From Alphaproteobacteria bacterium 43-37 (GTDB taxonomy: Bacteria > Pseudomonadota > Alphaproteobacteria > 43-37), in contig MKSY01000017.1 of the NCBI GenBank assembly GCA_001897475.1, positions 1 through 64,000 of the forward strand: a stretch of DNA of 64,000 nt, in the 5' to 3' direction. The notes under the pieces are model-generated. The model saw nothing but the letters and a program-made list of their open reading frames with translations, was not told the DNA's origin and ran no database searches. Each line of letters begins with the position of its first letter. Position 1 is the stretch's first letter. The translations under genes and the position numbers were made by a program. Shown piece by piece: positions 6,706 through 21,263 of the stretch.

Positions 6706-8000
6706 TATGACGCAACCCTTTTAATAATATCGCTCAAAAATGCTTCTGAGCCTGCGTATTTAATTGAGTTTTGAGCTTTTCGCTCAATCCTAATCAACTG
6801 ATTATATTTAGCCACTCGATCCGAACGAGAAAGGGAACCCGTTTTGATTTGCCCTACCCCTGTCCCAACAGCAAGATCAGCAATAAAGGCATCTTCCGTT
6901 TCCCCTGACCTGTGTGACACGATGGATTTATAGCCTCCTTCATTGGCTAAACGGATAGCATCTAGCGCTTCTGTTAACGTTCCGATTTGGTTTACCTTGA
7001 TCAAAATGGCGTTAGCCATATGTGTGCGTATACCTTCCTCTAACTGAACAATATTGGTGACAAATAAGTCATCCCCCACGAGCTGGACTGTCTCGCCAAA
7101 AGCTTCCGTCAACAACCGCCAACCTTCATAATCATCCTCCGCACAACCATCTTCAATAGACATGATTGGGTAATCATGAATCAGCCTATCATAAAACAAG
7201 ACGAGTTCATCTCGGCCACATGTCAGGTTTTCCTCACTGAAGGAATACTTACCATTTTCATACAATTCACTGGCAGCCACATCCAAAGCAAAACCTACTT
7301 GGCTTCCCAATGCATAACCAGCCTTTTCAACAGCAAGAGCAAGCAAATCGAGGGCCAACTGTGTCTGCTTTATTTCTGGAGCAAATCCACCTTCATCGCC
7401 AACATTTACAGAAAGCCCACGTGCCTTAAGGGTTTCTTTCAAATACGCAAATACTTCAGCGCCACACTGAAGGGCATCTTGGAATGTATTAAACCCATGA
7501 GGAACAATCATAAACTCTTGAATGCTAAGAGGGTTATCCGCATGTGCGCCGCCATTGATAAGATTCATCAATGGTACTGGCAATTTGCATTCTGCAGAAA
7601 TATCAAAGCTTTCATGAAGTGGCTTATCGATAAACAAAGATTTCGCTCTCGCAAATGCTAAACTCAAACCTAACGTTGCATTGGCACCTAACCTTGATTT
7701 ATTCGCTGTCCCATCAATCTCACATAGCGTTTGATCAAATTCAGCTTGGGATGAAAAAAATTGCCCCATCACCTTTTTGGAAATAATTATTTGAATGTTA
7801 TCAATAGCTGTTCGAACTCCTTTGCCGCGAAAACGCTTAAGGTCACCATCCCTTAATTCTAAGGCTTCCTTTTTACCTGTCGAGGCACCGGAAGGAACAG
7901 AAGCAATAACAGGAACCCCATCGATACAAAGCTCAACTTCCACCGTTGGTGTCCCGCGTGAGTCAAGCACTTCATATGCTGAAATATAGCTTATCCTCAT
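6705..8000 (-). CDS. eno: Enolase
   Basis: Interconverts 2-phosphoglycerate and phosphoenolpyruvate in glycolysis/gluconeogenesis. 431 residues from the preferred ATG at 8000. Motifs seen are EVLDSRGTPTVE at the N terminus, PSGASTGKKEALELRD (mobile loop Ser), GDEGGFAPE (catalytic Glu region), SIEDGCAEDD and GDDLFVTN (metal ligands), LIKVNQIGT (catalytic Lys) and SHRSGETED. In-frame TTG (8021) and ATG (8012) starts would overlap the end of kdsA and add 7 or 4 residues. No strong ribosome-binding site separates the options, so the start is uncertain by a few codons. It is flanked by kdsA and ftsB in one operon. Confidence 0.97.
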   Translation of the reverse strand: MRISYISAYEVLDSRGTPTVEVELCIDGVPVIASVPSGASTGKKEALELRDGDLKRFRGKGVRTAIDNIQIIISKKVMGQFFSSQAEFDQTLCEIDGTANKSRLGANATLGLSLAFARAKSLFIDKPLHESFDISAECKLPVPLMNLINGGAHADNPLSIQEFMIVPHGFNTFQDALQCGAEVFAYLKETLKARGLSVNVGDEGGFAPEIKQTQLALDLLALAVEKAGYALGSQVGFALDVAASELYENGKYSFSEENLTCGRDELVLFYDRLIHDYPIMSIEDGCAEDDYEGWRLLTEAFGETVQLVGDDLFVTNIVQLEEGIRTHMANAILIKVNQIGTLTEALDAIRLANEGGYKSIVSHRSGETEDAFIADLAVGTGVGQIKTGSLSRSDRVAKYNQLIRIERKAQNSIKYAGSEAFLSDIIKRVAS

Positions 8001-8004
8001 TTTT

Positions 8005-8856
8005 TCAAGCATTTCTATCAATAAAGATCACGTTTGCTTTAGCAATCTCATCCATATTCTTTAAAATTCTCAATAAATTTTCCATATCGTTTAGATGGAT
8101 CATATTAGGACCATCACTTGGAGCCTGATCCGGGTTATCGTGCGTTTCCATAAACACACCAGCAACACCAACAGCCACAGCGGCTCTGGCTAAAATTGGA
8201 ACAAACCTACGATCACCAGACGTAGAGGCCCCAGCACCCCCAGGCTGTTGCACAGAATGAGTGGCATCAAAAATGACAGGACAACTCGTTGCAGCCATAA
8301 TTGGTAAAGCGCGCATATCGTTTACCAACGTATTATAACCAAAACTAGCACCTCTTTCGCAAAGCATAGTATTTGGATTGCCTGTTTCATCAATTTTCTT
8401 CACAATATTTACAGTATCCCAAGGGGCAAGAAATTGTCCCTTCTTCACGTTGAGAGCTCTACCTGTCTTTCCAGCGGCCAGCAAAAGATCTGTTTGCCTG
8501 CATAAAAAGGCTGGAATCTGCAATACATCCACGACTTGCGCTACAACTTTGCACTGCTCACTTTCATGCACATCAGTCAAAACTGGGCACCCAAAATTAT
8601 CTTTGATTTCCTGAAAAATCTTAAGGCTCTCATCAATTCCTATGCCTCGATAGCCTCGAATACTCGTGCGATTAGCTTTATCAAAAGAAGATTTAAAAAT
8701 TAGAGGAACATTGAGTTTTTGAGTGATTTTGACGAGCTGATCGGCAATCTTAAACACATGCTCCCGACTTTCAATAACACAAGGGCCCGAAATGAGAGCA
8801 AAAGGAAGCTCATTCGAAATTTTCATCGAACCCAAACTTATAACACGTTGTCCCAT
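8005..8856 (-). CDS. kdsA: 3-deoxy-8-phosphooctulonate synthase (KDO-8-P synthase)
   Basis: Condenses phosphoenolpyruvate and arabinose-5-phosphate to KDO-8-phosphate, the first committed step of the KDO part of lipopolysaccharide. 283 residues, the normal length. It shows the DAHP/KDO synthase barrel motifs GPCVIESREH, FKSSFDKANRTS, GYRGIG, VLTDVH, VKKGQFLAPWD, GNPNTMLCERG, FDATHSVQQPGG and FMETHDNPDQAPSDGPN. Start ATG 8856 follows aagggaaaaag. It is the first gene of the kdsA-eno-ftsB-ELM1-like operon, with a candidate promoter just upstream. Confidence 0.97.
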   Translation of the reverse strand: MGQRVISLGSMKISNELPFALISGPCVIESREHVFKIADQLVKITQKLNVPLIFKSSFDKANRTSIRGYRGIGIDESLKIFQEIKDNFGCPVLTDVHESEQCKVVAQVVDVLQIPAFLCRQTDLLLAAGKTGRALNVKKGQFLAPWDTVNIVKKIDETGNPNTMLCERGASFGYNTLVNDMRALPIMAATSCPVIFDATHSVQQPGGAGASTSGDRRFVPILARAAVAVGVAGVFMETHDNPDQAPSDGPNMIHLNDMENLLRILKNMDEIAKANVIFIDRNA

Positions 8857-8893
8857 CTTTTTCCCTTAAATGAAATCAGTTTTGCTTAATAGC

Positions 8894-8923
8894 TTTATAC
8901 CTATCGCCTTGTTTCCATGGCAA
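8894..8923 (-). promoter_or_regulatory. Candidate promoter of the kdsA operon
   Basis: Read on the minus strand, TTGCCA (8923-8918) is followed after 18 bases by TATAAA (8899-8894). This places a start about 30 bases upstream of the kdsA ATG. Confidence 0.5.
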
Positions 8924-9047
8924 TATTTTTATTTTAACAAATTTTCATGGATTGTACACTTTTAAGTCGCCTGTGCCACATGCAAAGACTGAATATGCAG
9001 CTTGAAATAAACCAGAAGCCCTACACTAGCAAAAGAAAACAAAGCCC

Positions 9048-9152
9048 GTCACCCTCGCGAAAGCGGGGGCCCATATAAAGCCTGGATCCCGGATCTGCGT
9101 CCGGGAAGACATAGGGAGGTGTCCGGGAAGACAAAGAGGGTGCGGGAATGAC
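9048..9152 (+). repeat. Three-arm palindromic repeat plus satellite units (copy B)
   Basis: The core at 9048-9110 begins gtcaccctcgcgaaagcggg and ends ccgggaagac. It contains a GAAA-capped stem (CCCTCGC/GCGGGGG), a short CCA/TGG stem, and a CCCGGA/TCCGGG stem. Two to three 17-22-base satellite units (gggaagacaaagaggg-type) follow to 9152. The remainder of the 403-base kdsA-sucB gap holds the kdsA promoter at one side, an aaggc-ctac-gcctttttt hairpin at 9161-9178, and a decayed copy of the sucB end. Confidence 0.85.
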
Positions 9153-9203
9153 ACAAAAGGAAGGCCTACGCCTTTTTTCGGTATGAGATGACGGGAGGGA
9201 TGG

Positions 9204-9253
9204 TAGCCTCAAGTAGCATACGCTCTGGGCCTTCCAAGCTCTCTTACACGCAC
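9204..9253 (-). pseudogene. Decayed tandem copy of the sucB 3' end
   Basis: Fifty bases match the last 51 coding bases and stop region of sucB (9262-9313) at about 90 percent by eye, at an offset of 58-60 bases. They share agcctcaagtagcatacgct and, after a few differences, acacgcac. A one-base deletion shifts the frame, and nothing upstream of the last 17 codons is present. It is a relic created by a short tandem duplication next to the repeat island. Confidence 0.8.
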
Positions 9254-9259
9254 GTAGAA

Positions 9260-10423
9260 TTAAGCCTCAAGTAGCATACGCTCTGGATCTTCCAAGCACT
9301 CTTTGACACGCACAAGGAAAGTTACCGCTTCTTTACCATCAATGATTCGATGGTCATATGAAAGCGCTAGATACATCATAGGCCTAATCACAATTTGACT
9401 ATTATGAACCATTGGACGCTCCTGGATTTTGTGCATACCCAAAATGCCCGATTGAGGAGGGTTAAGAATCGGCGTTGACATCAATGATCCATACACACCA
9501 CCATTTGAAATGGTGAAGGTTCCACCGGTCATATCCTCGATAGAAAGCTTTCCCTCTTTGGCTTTTTTGCCATACTCAGCAATCGCTGACTCGATTTGCG
9601 CGAATGACATTTTATCTGCATCACGAACAACAGGAACGACTAACCCCTGTGCTGTACCAACAGCCACACCAACATCGCAATAGTTGTGATAGACAATATC
9701 ATCGCCATCAATGCGCGCATTAACTGCTGGCAACTCTTTCAAAGCTGTCGTACAAGCTTTAACGAAGAAAGACATAAATCCAAGCTTAACCTGATGCCTC
9801 TTCTCGAAACGATCCTTAAGCCTGTTACGTACATCCATAACAGTCGACATATCCACTTCATTAAAAGTCGTCAAAATAGCAGCGGTATCTTGAGCTGACT
9901 TGAGCCTTTCAGCGATTTTCTTACGCAGTCGGCTCATTGGAACTCGCTCTTCATGGCGAGAGACTCCAGAACTGCTACCACCTTTAAGATGCGACAACAC
10001 ATCACCTTTTGTGAGTCTGCCATCCTTACCGCTTGCAGCGATATTTTGTGGAACAAGTGCGTTCTCAGCCACAAGCTTTTTAACCGATGGAGCCAGGGGC
10101 ATCTCAGATGCTACAGCAGCTTTAGCGGCAAGTGGTTCAGCAGTTTTACCAGAAGAAGGTGCCGCTTCTGTCTTAGCAGCCACTGCACCAGCTTCAACCG
10201 TACCTAGTAAAGCCCCAACGCTGACATTAACACCCTGCTGCACTTCAATGCTTTTTAGAACACCAGCAGCAGGCGATCCAACTTCTAGGGTCACTTTATC
10301 GGTTTCCAGTTCAACCACAGGTTCATCCAGCAAAACACTATCGCCAGGTTTTTTAATCCACTTTGCAACAGTAGCCTCTGTAACAGATTCACCTAGAGCT
10401 GGCACCTTAATTTGCGTAGACAT
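9260..10423 (-). CDS. sucB: Dihydrolipoyl succinyltransferase, E2 of 2-oxoglutarate dehydrogenase
   Basis: Transfers the succinyl group from lipoyl-lysine to CoA. 387 residues in three parts. The lipoyl domain (1-76) has the lipoylated Lys43 in ETDKVTLEV. An Ala/Pro-rich linker follows. The E1/E3-binding domain (about 113-146) contains [25 protein letters not shown]. The catalytic domain has [12 protein letters not shown], giving His358 and Asp362. ATG at 10423 follows gttagagggtcaa, a good ribosome-binding site. It lies 39 bases after sucA. No dihydrolipoamide dehydrogenase gene follows; a repeat island and the divergently placed kdsA promoter region come next, so E3 is encoded elsewhere. 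Confidence 0.97.
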   Translation of the reverse strand: MSTQIKVPALGESVTEATVAKWIKKPGDSVLLDEPVVELETDKVTLEVGSPAAGVLKSIEVQQGVNVSVGALLGTVEAGAVAAKTEAAPSSGKTAEPLAAKAAVASEMPLAPSVKKLVAENALVPQNIAASGKDGRLTKGDVLSHLKGGSSSGVSRHEERVPMSRLRKKIAERLKSAQDTAAILTTFNEVDMSTVMDVRNRLKDRFEKRHQVKLGFMSFFVKACTTALKELPAVNARIDGDDIVYHNYCDVGVAVGTAQGLVVPVVRDADKMSFAQIESAIAEYGKKAKEGKLSIEDMTGGTFTISNGGVYGSLMSTPILNPPQSGILGMHKIQERPMVHNSQIVIRPMMYLALSYDHRIIDGKEAVTFLVRVKECLEDPERMLLEA

Positions 10424-10462
10424 TTGACCCTCTAACTTTCGTTTAATTCCATCAATATATTA

Positions 10463-13312
10463 TTATATGTTAAGCGCTTCTTCAACCAGCCTTTGTTGTT
10501 CCACAGCATGCACTTTATCTGAACCCACAGCCGGAGATGCCTCCGCAGGCCTTCCGACATATTGCAAGGCATGTTTGAACTTCAGCGCCTCCAAAACCTT
10601 CTCAAGATATGGGCGCACAAACGTCCACGCACCCATATTCTGTGGTTCTTCCTGACACCAGATAACTTGAGCGCCGGTATGGCTTTTTAGAGCTGCCACA
10701 ATGTCTGCTTCAGGGAATGGATGGTATTGTTCAAGGCGAATAAGAGCAATCTTTTTGTCCAAATGCCCATCAAGCATAGTTTTCAAGTCATAATAAACTT
10801 TACCCGATGTTATTACGATCCGCTCAATACCTTGGCCAGACGAAAGGTTAGCATCAGCGATCACTGGCCGGAAAGTCTTGCCCGAACCAAACTCAGCTAA
10901 ATCTGACACAGCCTGTTTATGGCGGAGCAATGATTTCGGCGTCATCACTACCAGAGGCTTACGAGTTTGGCTATGCAGCTGCCTGCGTAATGCATGGAAA
11001 AAGTTAGCGGGAGTCGTGCAGTTTACTACACGCATATTCCCACCAGCGCACAATTGTAAATATCTCTCCAACCTTGCCGATGAATGTTCTGGGCCTTGCC
11101 CTTCATAGCCATGTGGCAAGAGCAAGACGATACCATTCTTCCTCAGCCACTTTGATTCACCGGCGCTAATGAATTGGTCCATGTAAACTTGTGCGCCGTT
11201 AGCAAAATCACCAAATTGCCCTTCCCATAGCACTAACGCATCGGGGGAGTTGTAAGCATAACCGTACTCGTACCCTACGACTGACGCTTCTGATAATAGG
11301 CTATTAGTCACTTCAAAAAGTTCTTTCTCGGCAGTCAGCGAGTGGATTGGGGTATAAGTTTCCTCAGTAACTTGATCAGTCAAAACTGCATGACGATGAG
11401 AGAAAGTACCCCGCTGGCTATCTTGGCCAGTCAGCCTTACCTTCCGACCTTCAGCCACCAAACTCGCAAAGGCTAGTGCTTCACCAGTCCCCCAGTCTAA
11501 CTCTTTGCCTGTAATAAGCATTTGCTTTTTTTGTTCAATTTGCCGGGCAATTTTTGGGTTTAGGTTAAAATGGCTTGGCACTGTAAAGAGCTTTTCTCCA
11601 ATACTCTGGAGCTTTTTTAGATCTAAACCCGTAACAGGCTGCGATTTGTCATCATCCGTTTTTATGTGCGACCAACGCCCTTCAAGCCAATCTGGTTTGA
11701 CTGACTTATACGATTCCGTTTCATCGAACGCTTTTTGCATTTGTTGCTCAAATTGCGTTTTAAACTCTTCCACCATTGCTTGGGTAATAACCCCACTTTG
11801 CACCAACTTATCGGCGTAAATGATACGTGGTGTCGGATGATTCGAGATGATCCCGTACATTTTTGGTTGCGTAAAAACTGGCTCATCACCTTCGTTATGA
11901 CCATGCCTACGATAGCAAACCAAATCAATAATGACATCTGAGCTAAACTTAGCCCTATACTCAGCCGCAATCTGGCCCGCAAAAACTACGGCCTCTGGAT
12001 CATCGCCATTCACATGGAAAATGGGCATGTCAAAGCCCTTAGCCAAGTCGGAAGAATAGTAGGTTGATCTCGAGCAATCTGGGTTCGTGGTAAAACCTAC
12101 CTGGTTATTGATGATAATGTGGTAAGTACCACCTATAGAAAACCCTTTAAGCTCAGACATGGCTAGACATTCCGCCACAACTCCCTGACCTGGGAAAGCG
12201 GCATCCCCGTGGATCAAAACGCACATCGCCGCATCTTGAGTTTTGAACTCATCCTGACGGGCCCTTACCTTCCCCATAGCCACTGGGTTAACAGCCTCTA
12301 AATGTGATGGATTAGGCATGAGTGTTAAATGGAGCGTATGATCAGCCATAATACGATCTGTTGAAGCGCCCATGTGGTATTTCACATCGCCTGCGCTACC
12401 CAACTCACGGTGAATAGGAATGCCATACTTAAACTCACTCAGCACCGCCGCATAAGGTTTATCCATCACGTTTGTTAATACACTCAAACGTCCACGATGA
12501 GCCATGCCAATGACGACTTCAGACAACTTCTGATGCGCGCCATATTGTAATACAAATTCAAGCAGAGGTATTAAACTATCGCCACCTTCGAGGCCAAACC
12601 GTTTAGCACCAGGGAATTTGACCGCCAAAAACCGCTCAAAAAGGTCTGCTTTGGTAAGGCCTTTTAAAATTTCAATTTGGTCTTGCTTGCTAAAGTCTAT
12701 GTATGTTGACTCAACTCTATGCTGCAACCACTGGCGCCGGGTTAGATCTGTGATATGGCTAAAATCAAACCCAATGCGCGATGCATATGTTGCCTCCGCC
12801 CATCTTATCACATCCTTCACTAACGCTGTTTTAAAGCCAAAAAGCGGTAGCTCAACCTCAAGGTTCATCTCATCAGGGGTAATCCCATGGAACTCAGGTG
12901 TTAACTCAACATGGCCAATGACTGGCTTTAAATGCAACGGATCCAGTGGTACTGCCATATGTCCAAACCGTCGGTATGCCTCAACTAATGCCGCAACTTT
13001 TAGCGCAGCAGCCAATACAGCCTTACCTACGCTTGATTCATTCGTCTTACCATCTTTAGATGCGTGCCCTTTTTTATCCTTAATTTCCCTCAGATCTTCT
13101 TCAAGAGGATTGGTTAATTCAAGCCTGAAAGCAGGTATCCAGCTTGGTTTATCCTGAGCGGCCTCGGCTCCAGCAGACCCCTCATCCAGCTTTTTAAATT
13201 CAGCCGCCAGAGAAGGTTCCACAGATCGAGGATCTTGCTTATATTTTTCATACAACGCGCTTAGATAATGGACATCAGCACTCGAAAATAGGGACGAAAA
13301 TTTTTGCGACAT
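10463..13312 (-). CDS. sucA: 2-oxoglutarate dehydrogenase E1 component
   Basis: Thiamine-diphosphate enzyme that decarboxylates 2-oxoglutarate and passes succinyl to SucB. 949 residues, the usual size. Motifs are FSSADVHYLSALYEKYKQDP at the N terminus, a helical E2-binding region, VIGMAHRGRLSVLTNV, VKYHMGAS, NPSHLEAVNPVAMGK, GDAAFPGQGVVAE, QVGFTT, FHVNGDDPEAV (ThDP/Mg), YRRHGHNEGDEP, and the C-terminal transketolase-like half with SQRGTFSHRHAVL and LPHGYEGQGPEHSSARLERYL. It is separated from sucD by a 462-base gap carrying repeat elements, so it may have its own promoter or depend on read-through. Confidence 0.98.
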   Translation of the reverse strand: MSQKFSSLFSSADVHYLSALYEKYKQDPRSVEPSLAAEFKKLDEGSAGAEAAQDKPSWIPAFRLELTNPLEEDLREIKDKKGHASKDGKTNESSVGKAVLAAALKVAALVEAYRRFGHMAVPLDPLHLKPVIGHVELTPEFHGITPDEMNLEVELPLFGFKTALVKDVIRWAEATYASRIGFDFSHITDLTRRQWLQHRVESTYIDFSKQDQIEILKGLTKADLFERFLAVKFPGAKRFGLEGGDSLIPLLEFVLQYGAHQKLSEVVIGMAHRGRLSVLTNVMDKPYAAVLSEFKYGIPIHRELGSAGDVKYHMGASTDRIMADHTLHLTLMPNPSHLEAVNPVAMGKVRARQDEFKTQDAAMCVLIHGDAAFPGQGVVAECLAMSELKGFSIGGTYHIIINNQVGFTTNPDCSRSTYYSSDLAKGFDMPIFHVNGDDPEAVVFAGQIAAEYRAKFSSDVIIDLVCYRRHGHNEGDEPVFTQPKMYGIISNHPTPRIIYADKLVQSGVITQAMVEEFKTQFEQQMQKAFDETESYKSVKPDWLEGRWSHIKTDDDKSQPVTGLDLKKLQSIGEKLFTVPSHFNLNPKIARQIEQKKQMLITGKELDWGTGEALAFASLVAEGRKVRLTGQDSQRGTFSHRHAVLTDQVTEETYTPIHSLTAEKELFEVTNSLLSEASVVGYEYGYAYNSPDALVLWEGQFGDFANGAQVYMDQFISAGESKWLRKNGIVLLLPHGYEGQGPEHSSARLERYLQLCAGGNMRVVNCTTPANFFHALRRQLHSQTRKPLVVMTPKSLLRHKQAVSDLAEFGSGKTFRPVIADANLSSGQGIERIVITSGKVYYDLKTMLDGHLDKKIALIRLEQYHPFPEADIVAALKSHTGAQVIWCQEEPQNMGAWTFVRPYLEKVLEALKFKHALQYVGRPAEASPAVGSDKVHAVEQQRLVEEALNI

Positions 13313-13456
13313 ACAAAAGGCTCTTAAGAATTAAAAAAATATAAACACTTTAACGCATAATCAATAAAATATAAATTAATTTTAATGAAGAAACCCCATG
13401 TTACAATAAAAAAAAGTTCACGAGAAAGCTCCATCACTTCCGGCAGGCTATACCAT

Positions 13457-13733
13457 TGTCATTCCCACGTTCCTCTTTGTCATTCCCGGGCGCCTTCTGT
13501 TGTCATCCCGAACACTTTGTGTTGTCATCCTGGACGCCTTCTGTTGTCATCCTGGACGTGATCCGGGATCCATATGGATCTCCGCTTTCGCGCAGATGAC
13601 AGCGGGGAAGCCGCCCCCCCCTCTTTTACCTTCCCGCACGCCCCCGGTGTCATTCCCGCACTTGATGCGGGAACCCAGGCTTTATATGGGCCCCCGCTTT
13701 CGCGAGGGTGACAGGAAAAAGAGCGAAGATGAC
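13457..13733 (-). repeat. Double three-arm palindromic repeat with satellite array (copy C)
   Basis: This fills most of the 462-base sucA-sucD gap. Bases 13457-13545 are four satellite units of 21-23 bases, each starting ttgtcat-ccc or similar. Core 1 at 13546-13600 runs from gtcatcctggacg to cgcagatgac. Core 2 at 13649-13712 runs from gtcattcccgcac to cgagggtgac. Both are in the opposite orientation to copies B and D. Core 2 carries CCCGCA/TGCGGG and the stem capped by GAAA on the minus strand. A last degenerate unit follows core 2. Bases 13313-13440 are A+T-rich and probably hold the sucA promoter, though I see no clean pair of boxes. Confidence 0.85.
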
Positions 13734-13774
13734 ACAGAGGAACACGGGAATGATAAAAAAACCGCCACAAATAC

Positions 13775-14650
13775 CTATTTCGATATTGCCTGGAGCATCG
13801 TTTCACCAAGCTTCGCTGGAGACTCAGCTAGAAAAATCCCAGCTCGTCGCATAGCTTCCATCTTTTCTTCAGGGCCACCCTGGCCGCCAGAGATGATAGC
13901 ACCCGCATGCCCCATCCTACGTCCTGGAGGCGCCGATATACCAGCAACAAGCCCGACAACTGGTTTTTTCACTGCAGCTCTACTGAGAAACTCAGCAGCC
14001 TCTTCCTCAGCTGATCCACCGATTTCACCAATCATGATGATACCTTCGGTTTCCGGATCTTTCAAAAACATCTCCAAGCAATCAATAAAATTTGTACCGT
14101 TAACTGGATCACCACCGATACCAATACAAGTTGACTGACCTAAGCCTGCTGCGGTGGTTTGCGCCACAGCCTCATAGGTCAATGTCCCGGAGCGTGAAAC
14201 AATACCAATTTTGCCTTTCTTGTGGATATGTCCAGGCATAATTCCAATTTTGCACTCATCTGGAGTGATAATACCTGGGCAATTTGGCCCAATAAGGCGA
14301 GAAGATGAACCACACATGGCCCGCTTAACCCTAACCATATCAAGGACAGGGATACCTTCTGTAATACAAACGATTAATGGAATTCGAGCATCAACGGCTT
14401 CTAAAATTGCATCGGCAGCGAACGGTGGTGGCACATAGATCACAGACGCATCAGCGCCTGACTTTTCAACAGCCTCTTGGACCGTATCAAAAACAGGCAA
14501 CCCCAAATGGGTGCTTCCACCTTTCCCTGGAGTAACGCCACCAACCATCTTAGTTCCATAGGCAATGGCTTGCTCGCTATGGAAAGTGCCTTGATTACCT
14601 GTAAATCCTTGGCAAATAACCTTTGTGTTTTTATTAACCAACACAGACAT
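13775..14650 (-). CDS. sucD: Succinyl-CoA synthetase alpha subunit
   Basis: CoA-binding, phosphohistidine-carrying subunit of the ligase that makes ATP or GTP from succinyl-CoA. 291 residues. Motifs are [20 protein letters not shown] (CoA binding), [59 protein letters not shown], and [17 protein letters not shown], which holds the phosphorylated His. ATG at 14650 shares one base with the sucC stop (TAATG), typical of coupled subunits. Confidence 0.98.
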   Translation of the reverse strand: MSVLVNKNTKVICQGFTGNQGTFHSEQAIAYGTKMVGGVTPGKGGSTHLGLPVFDTVQEAVEKSGADASVIYVPPPFAADAILEAVDARIPLIVCITEGIPVLDMVRVKRAMCGSSSRLIGPNCPGIITPDECKIGIMPGHIHKKGKIGIVSRSGTLTYEAVAQTTAAGLGQSTCIGIGGDPVNGTNFIDCLEMFLKDPETEGIIMIGEIGGSAEEEAAEFLSRAAVKKPVVGLVAGISAPPGRRMGHAGAIISGGQGGPEEKMEAMRRAGIFLAESPAKLGETMLQAISK

Positions 14651-15819
14651 TAAGCAGCTCCTTTCACAGCACGAACAATTTTTTGAGCTGCATCAGCTAA
14701 ATCATTTGCAGCCTCAATAGCTAGCCCAGACTCTTTCAATATATTTTTACCAAGTTCCACATTTGTTCCTTCTAACCTAACAACCAATGGCACAGAAAGA
14801 TTAACATCTTTAGCTGCGGCTAAAATGCCTTCTGCAATGATATCACAGCGCATAATGCCACCAAAAATGTTCACCAAGATGCCTTTAACGTCAGAGTCCG
14901 AAAGAATCAACTTAAATGCTGTCGTGACGCGCTCTTTTGTTGCACCGCCACCAACATCCAAGAAGTTAGCCGGATCGCCACCATAAAACTTAATAATGTC
15001 CATCGTTGCCATGGCCAAACCAGCGCCATTAACCATACAGCCAACATTGCCGTCCAGCTTAACATAATTTAGCTCATGCTTAGTGGCCTCACGCTCAGCC
15101 GGGTTTTCTTCCGTTTCGTCCCTCAGCGCCTCAATATCAGGATGACGGAACAGCGCATTGTCATCAAAGCCAATCTTTGCATCCAAGACAAGTAGCTCCC
15201 CACTTTGGGTCACAACAAGTGGGTTAATCTCAACTAAAGCGGCATCCTTTTCATGGAACATCTGGAAAATCCCTGCAAGGACACGATGGCATGCTTTAAT
15301 TTGAGCCCCTTCAAGATTAAGCGCAAAAGCAATTTTACGACTATGATAAGGCTGAAATCCTTGAACGGGGTCGATGGCGACCTTAATAATTTTTTCAGGA
15401 GTATGCTTGGCAACTTCTTCAATATCCATACCGCCTTCCGTAGAGGCAATAAAAGTTGCTGAACCTGTTGCACGATCAACCAATAAGCTAACATAAAGCT
15501 CCCGCGCGATGGCACTCCCATCCTCAACATAAATACGGTTAACTTCTTTACCTTGCGGCCCTGTTTGGTGCGTAACGAGCGTCATACCGAGCATGCGCTG
15601 AGCTTCTGCCCGTACAGCTTCAATGGATTTAACAACTTTAACACCACCACCTTTACCCCGTCCACCAGCATGAATTTGCGCTTTGACAACCCAAATAGGC
15701 CCCCCAAGCTTTTCAGCAGCCGCTACGGCTTCATCTACCGAAAAGGCCACTTCCCCTTTTGGAACGGGAACTTTATAGCCACGGAGTAATTCCTTTGCTT
15801 GGTGTTCATGAATATTCAT
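14650..15819 (-). CDS. sucC: Succinyl-CoA synthetase beta subunit (ADP/GDP-binding)
   Basis: ATP-grasp subunit that partners SucD. 389 residues. The N-terminal grasp fold ([38 protein letters not shown]) is followed by VEINPLVVT and [16 protein letters not shown] (metal site), then a C-terminal flavodoxin-like domain ([47 protein letters not shown]). The start has the best ribosome-binding site in this operon, aggagag about 8 bases before ATG. It lies 13 bases after mdh. Confidence 0.98.
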   Translation of the reverse strand: MNIHEHQAKELLRGYKVPVPKGEVAFSVDEAVAAAEKLGGPIWVVKAQIHAGGRGKGGGVKVVKSIEAVRAEAQRMLGMTLVTHQTGPQGKEVNRIYVEDGSAIARELYVSLLVDRATGSATFIASTEGGMDIEEVAKHTPEKIIKVAIDPVQGFQPYHSRKIAFALNLEGAQIKACHRVLAGIFQMFHEKDAALVEINPLVVTQSGELLVLDAKIGFDDNALFRHPDIEALRDETEENPAEREATKHELNYVKLDGNVGCMVNGAGLAMATMDIIKFYGGDPANFLDVGGGATKERVTTAFKLILSDSDVKGILVNIFGGIMRCDIIAEGILAAAKDVNLSVPLVVRLEGTNVELGKNILKESGLAIEAANDLADAAQKIVRAVKGAA

Positions 15820-15832
15820 TATTTACGCTCTC

Positions 15833-16810
<978 letters not shown>

Positions 16811-16822
16811 TCAAAATCCGCA

Positions 16823-17482
16823 CTATCTTATCAGATTTTCTTTTAAAAACTCTAAACCACTAGCCAGACCCTCTCTATCGATCCAATGGCCAGTCCCTTC
16901 ACAAACGCATACCTCAGGAGTTATGCCCTTTGATTGCAGATAATGGTTTGTTGCGTGAAGAAAATCAATCGGTAAAACATCATCCTTCGTACCATGCACC
17001 AATAAAACGGGTATATCGGCTAATTTTGCACCAGGCTCTTGAATAAAAATACCACCTGAATAACCAATGATACAATTTGGCGGCAATGAATAAAGTCCCA
17101 CATGCAGAGCCATTGCCGCTCCTTGAGAAAAACCAACAAGTGCAAGATTATTGGCTGTTAAAGAAAAATACTTCAATACCTCTTCAATATATACTTTAAG
17201 AAGCTCAGCACTCGTCAGTAATTCGGATGCCATAACTTCAGGATTATGAGAGATTAAATCGAACCATTGAAAGCCACCTAAGTCACCATAAGGTGTCGGT
17301 GCATCGGGCGCTAAAAAGAGAGTGCCAGGCATTTGGGGCGCCCACTCATGTGCGATAGTAATTAAATCTTTGCCATTCGCACCAAGACCATGGAGAAAAA
17401 TGCAGATGTTTTTGACAGCAGAACCATCCAGGAGTGGATCTTTATCTGCGAAATACATTTGTGTGTTAAGCTTAAATTTCAT
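16823..17482 (-). CDS. Carboxylesterase/phospholipase of the YpfH type
   Basis: About 219-residue alpha/beta hydrolase. An oxyanion-type IFLHGLGANGKDL lies near the N terminus, the nucleophile elbow is GFSQGAAMAL, the acid lies in VHGTKDDVLP, and the catalytic His is in GTGHWIDREG. This arrangement is that of the phospholipase/carboxylesterase family (abhydrolase_2). The natural ester substrate cannot be read from sequence. ATG 17482 is chosen because gaagggg precedes it by 2-8 bases; a GTG at 17500 would overlap ligA further. It overlaps nothing after that choice and lies 24 bases before mdh. Confidence 0.88.
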   Translation of the reverse strand: MKFKLNTQMYFADKDPLLDGSAVKNICIFLHGLGANGKDLITIAHEWAPQMPGTLFLAPDAPTPYGDLGGFQWFDLISHNPEVMASELLTSAELLKVYIEEVLKYFSLTANNLALVGFSQGAAMALHVGLYSLPPNCIIGYSGGIFIQEPGAKLADIPVLLVHGTKDDVLPIDFLHATNHYLQSKGITPEVCVCEGTGHWIDREGLASGLEFLKENLIR

Positions 17483-17489
17483 ATCCCCT

Positions 17490-21250
<3,761 letters not shown>

Positions 21251-21263
21251 AACGGAACACCAA

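Noticed and set aside
7176-7661. 161-codon frame opposite eno
   Set aside because: Antisense shadow of a well-defined enolase gene with no start signal.
9161-9178. Hairpin followed by six T residues
   Set aside because: Only a five-bp stem with no plus-strand gene ending before it; likely part of the decayed repeat region, so not called a terminator.
9900-10427. 175-codon frame opposite sucB
   Set aside because: Antisense shadow across the Ala/Pro-rich linker of sucB; low-complexity composition explains the open frame.
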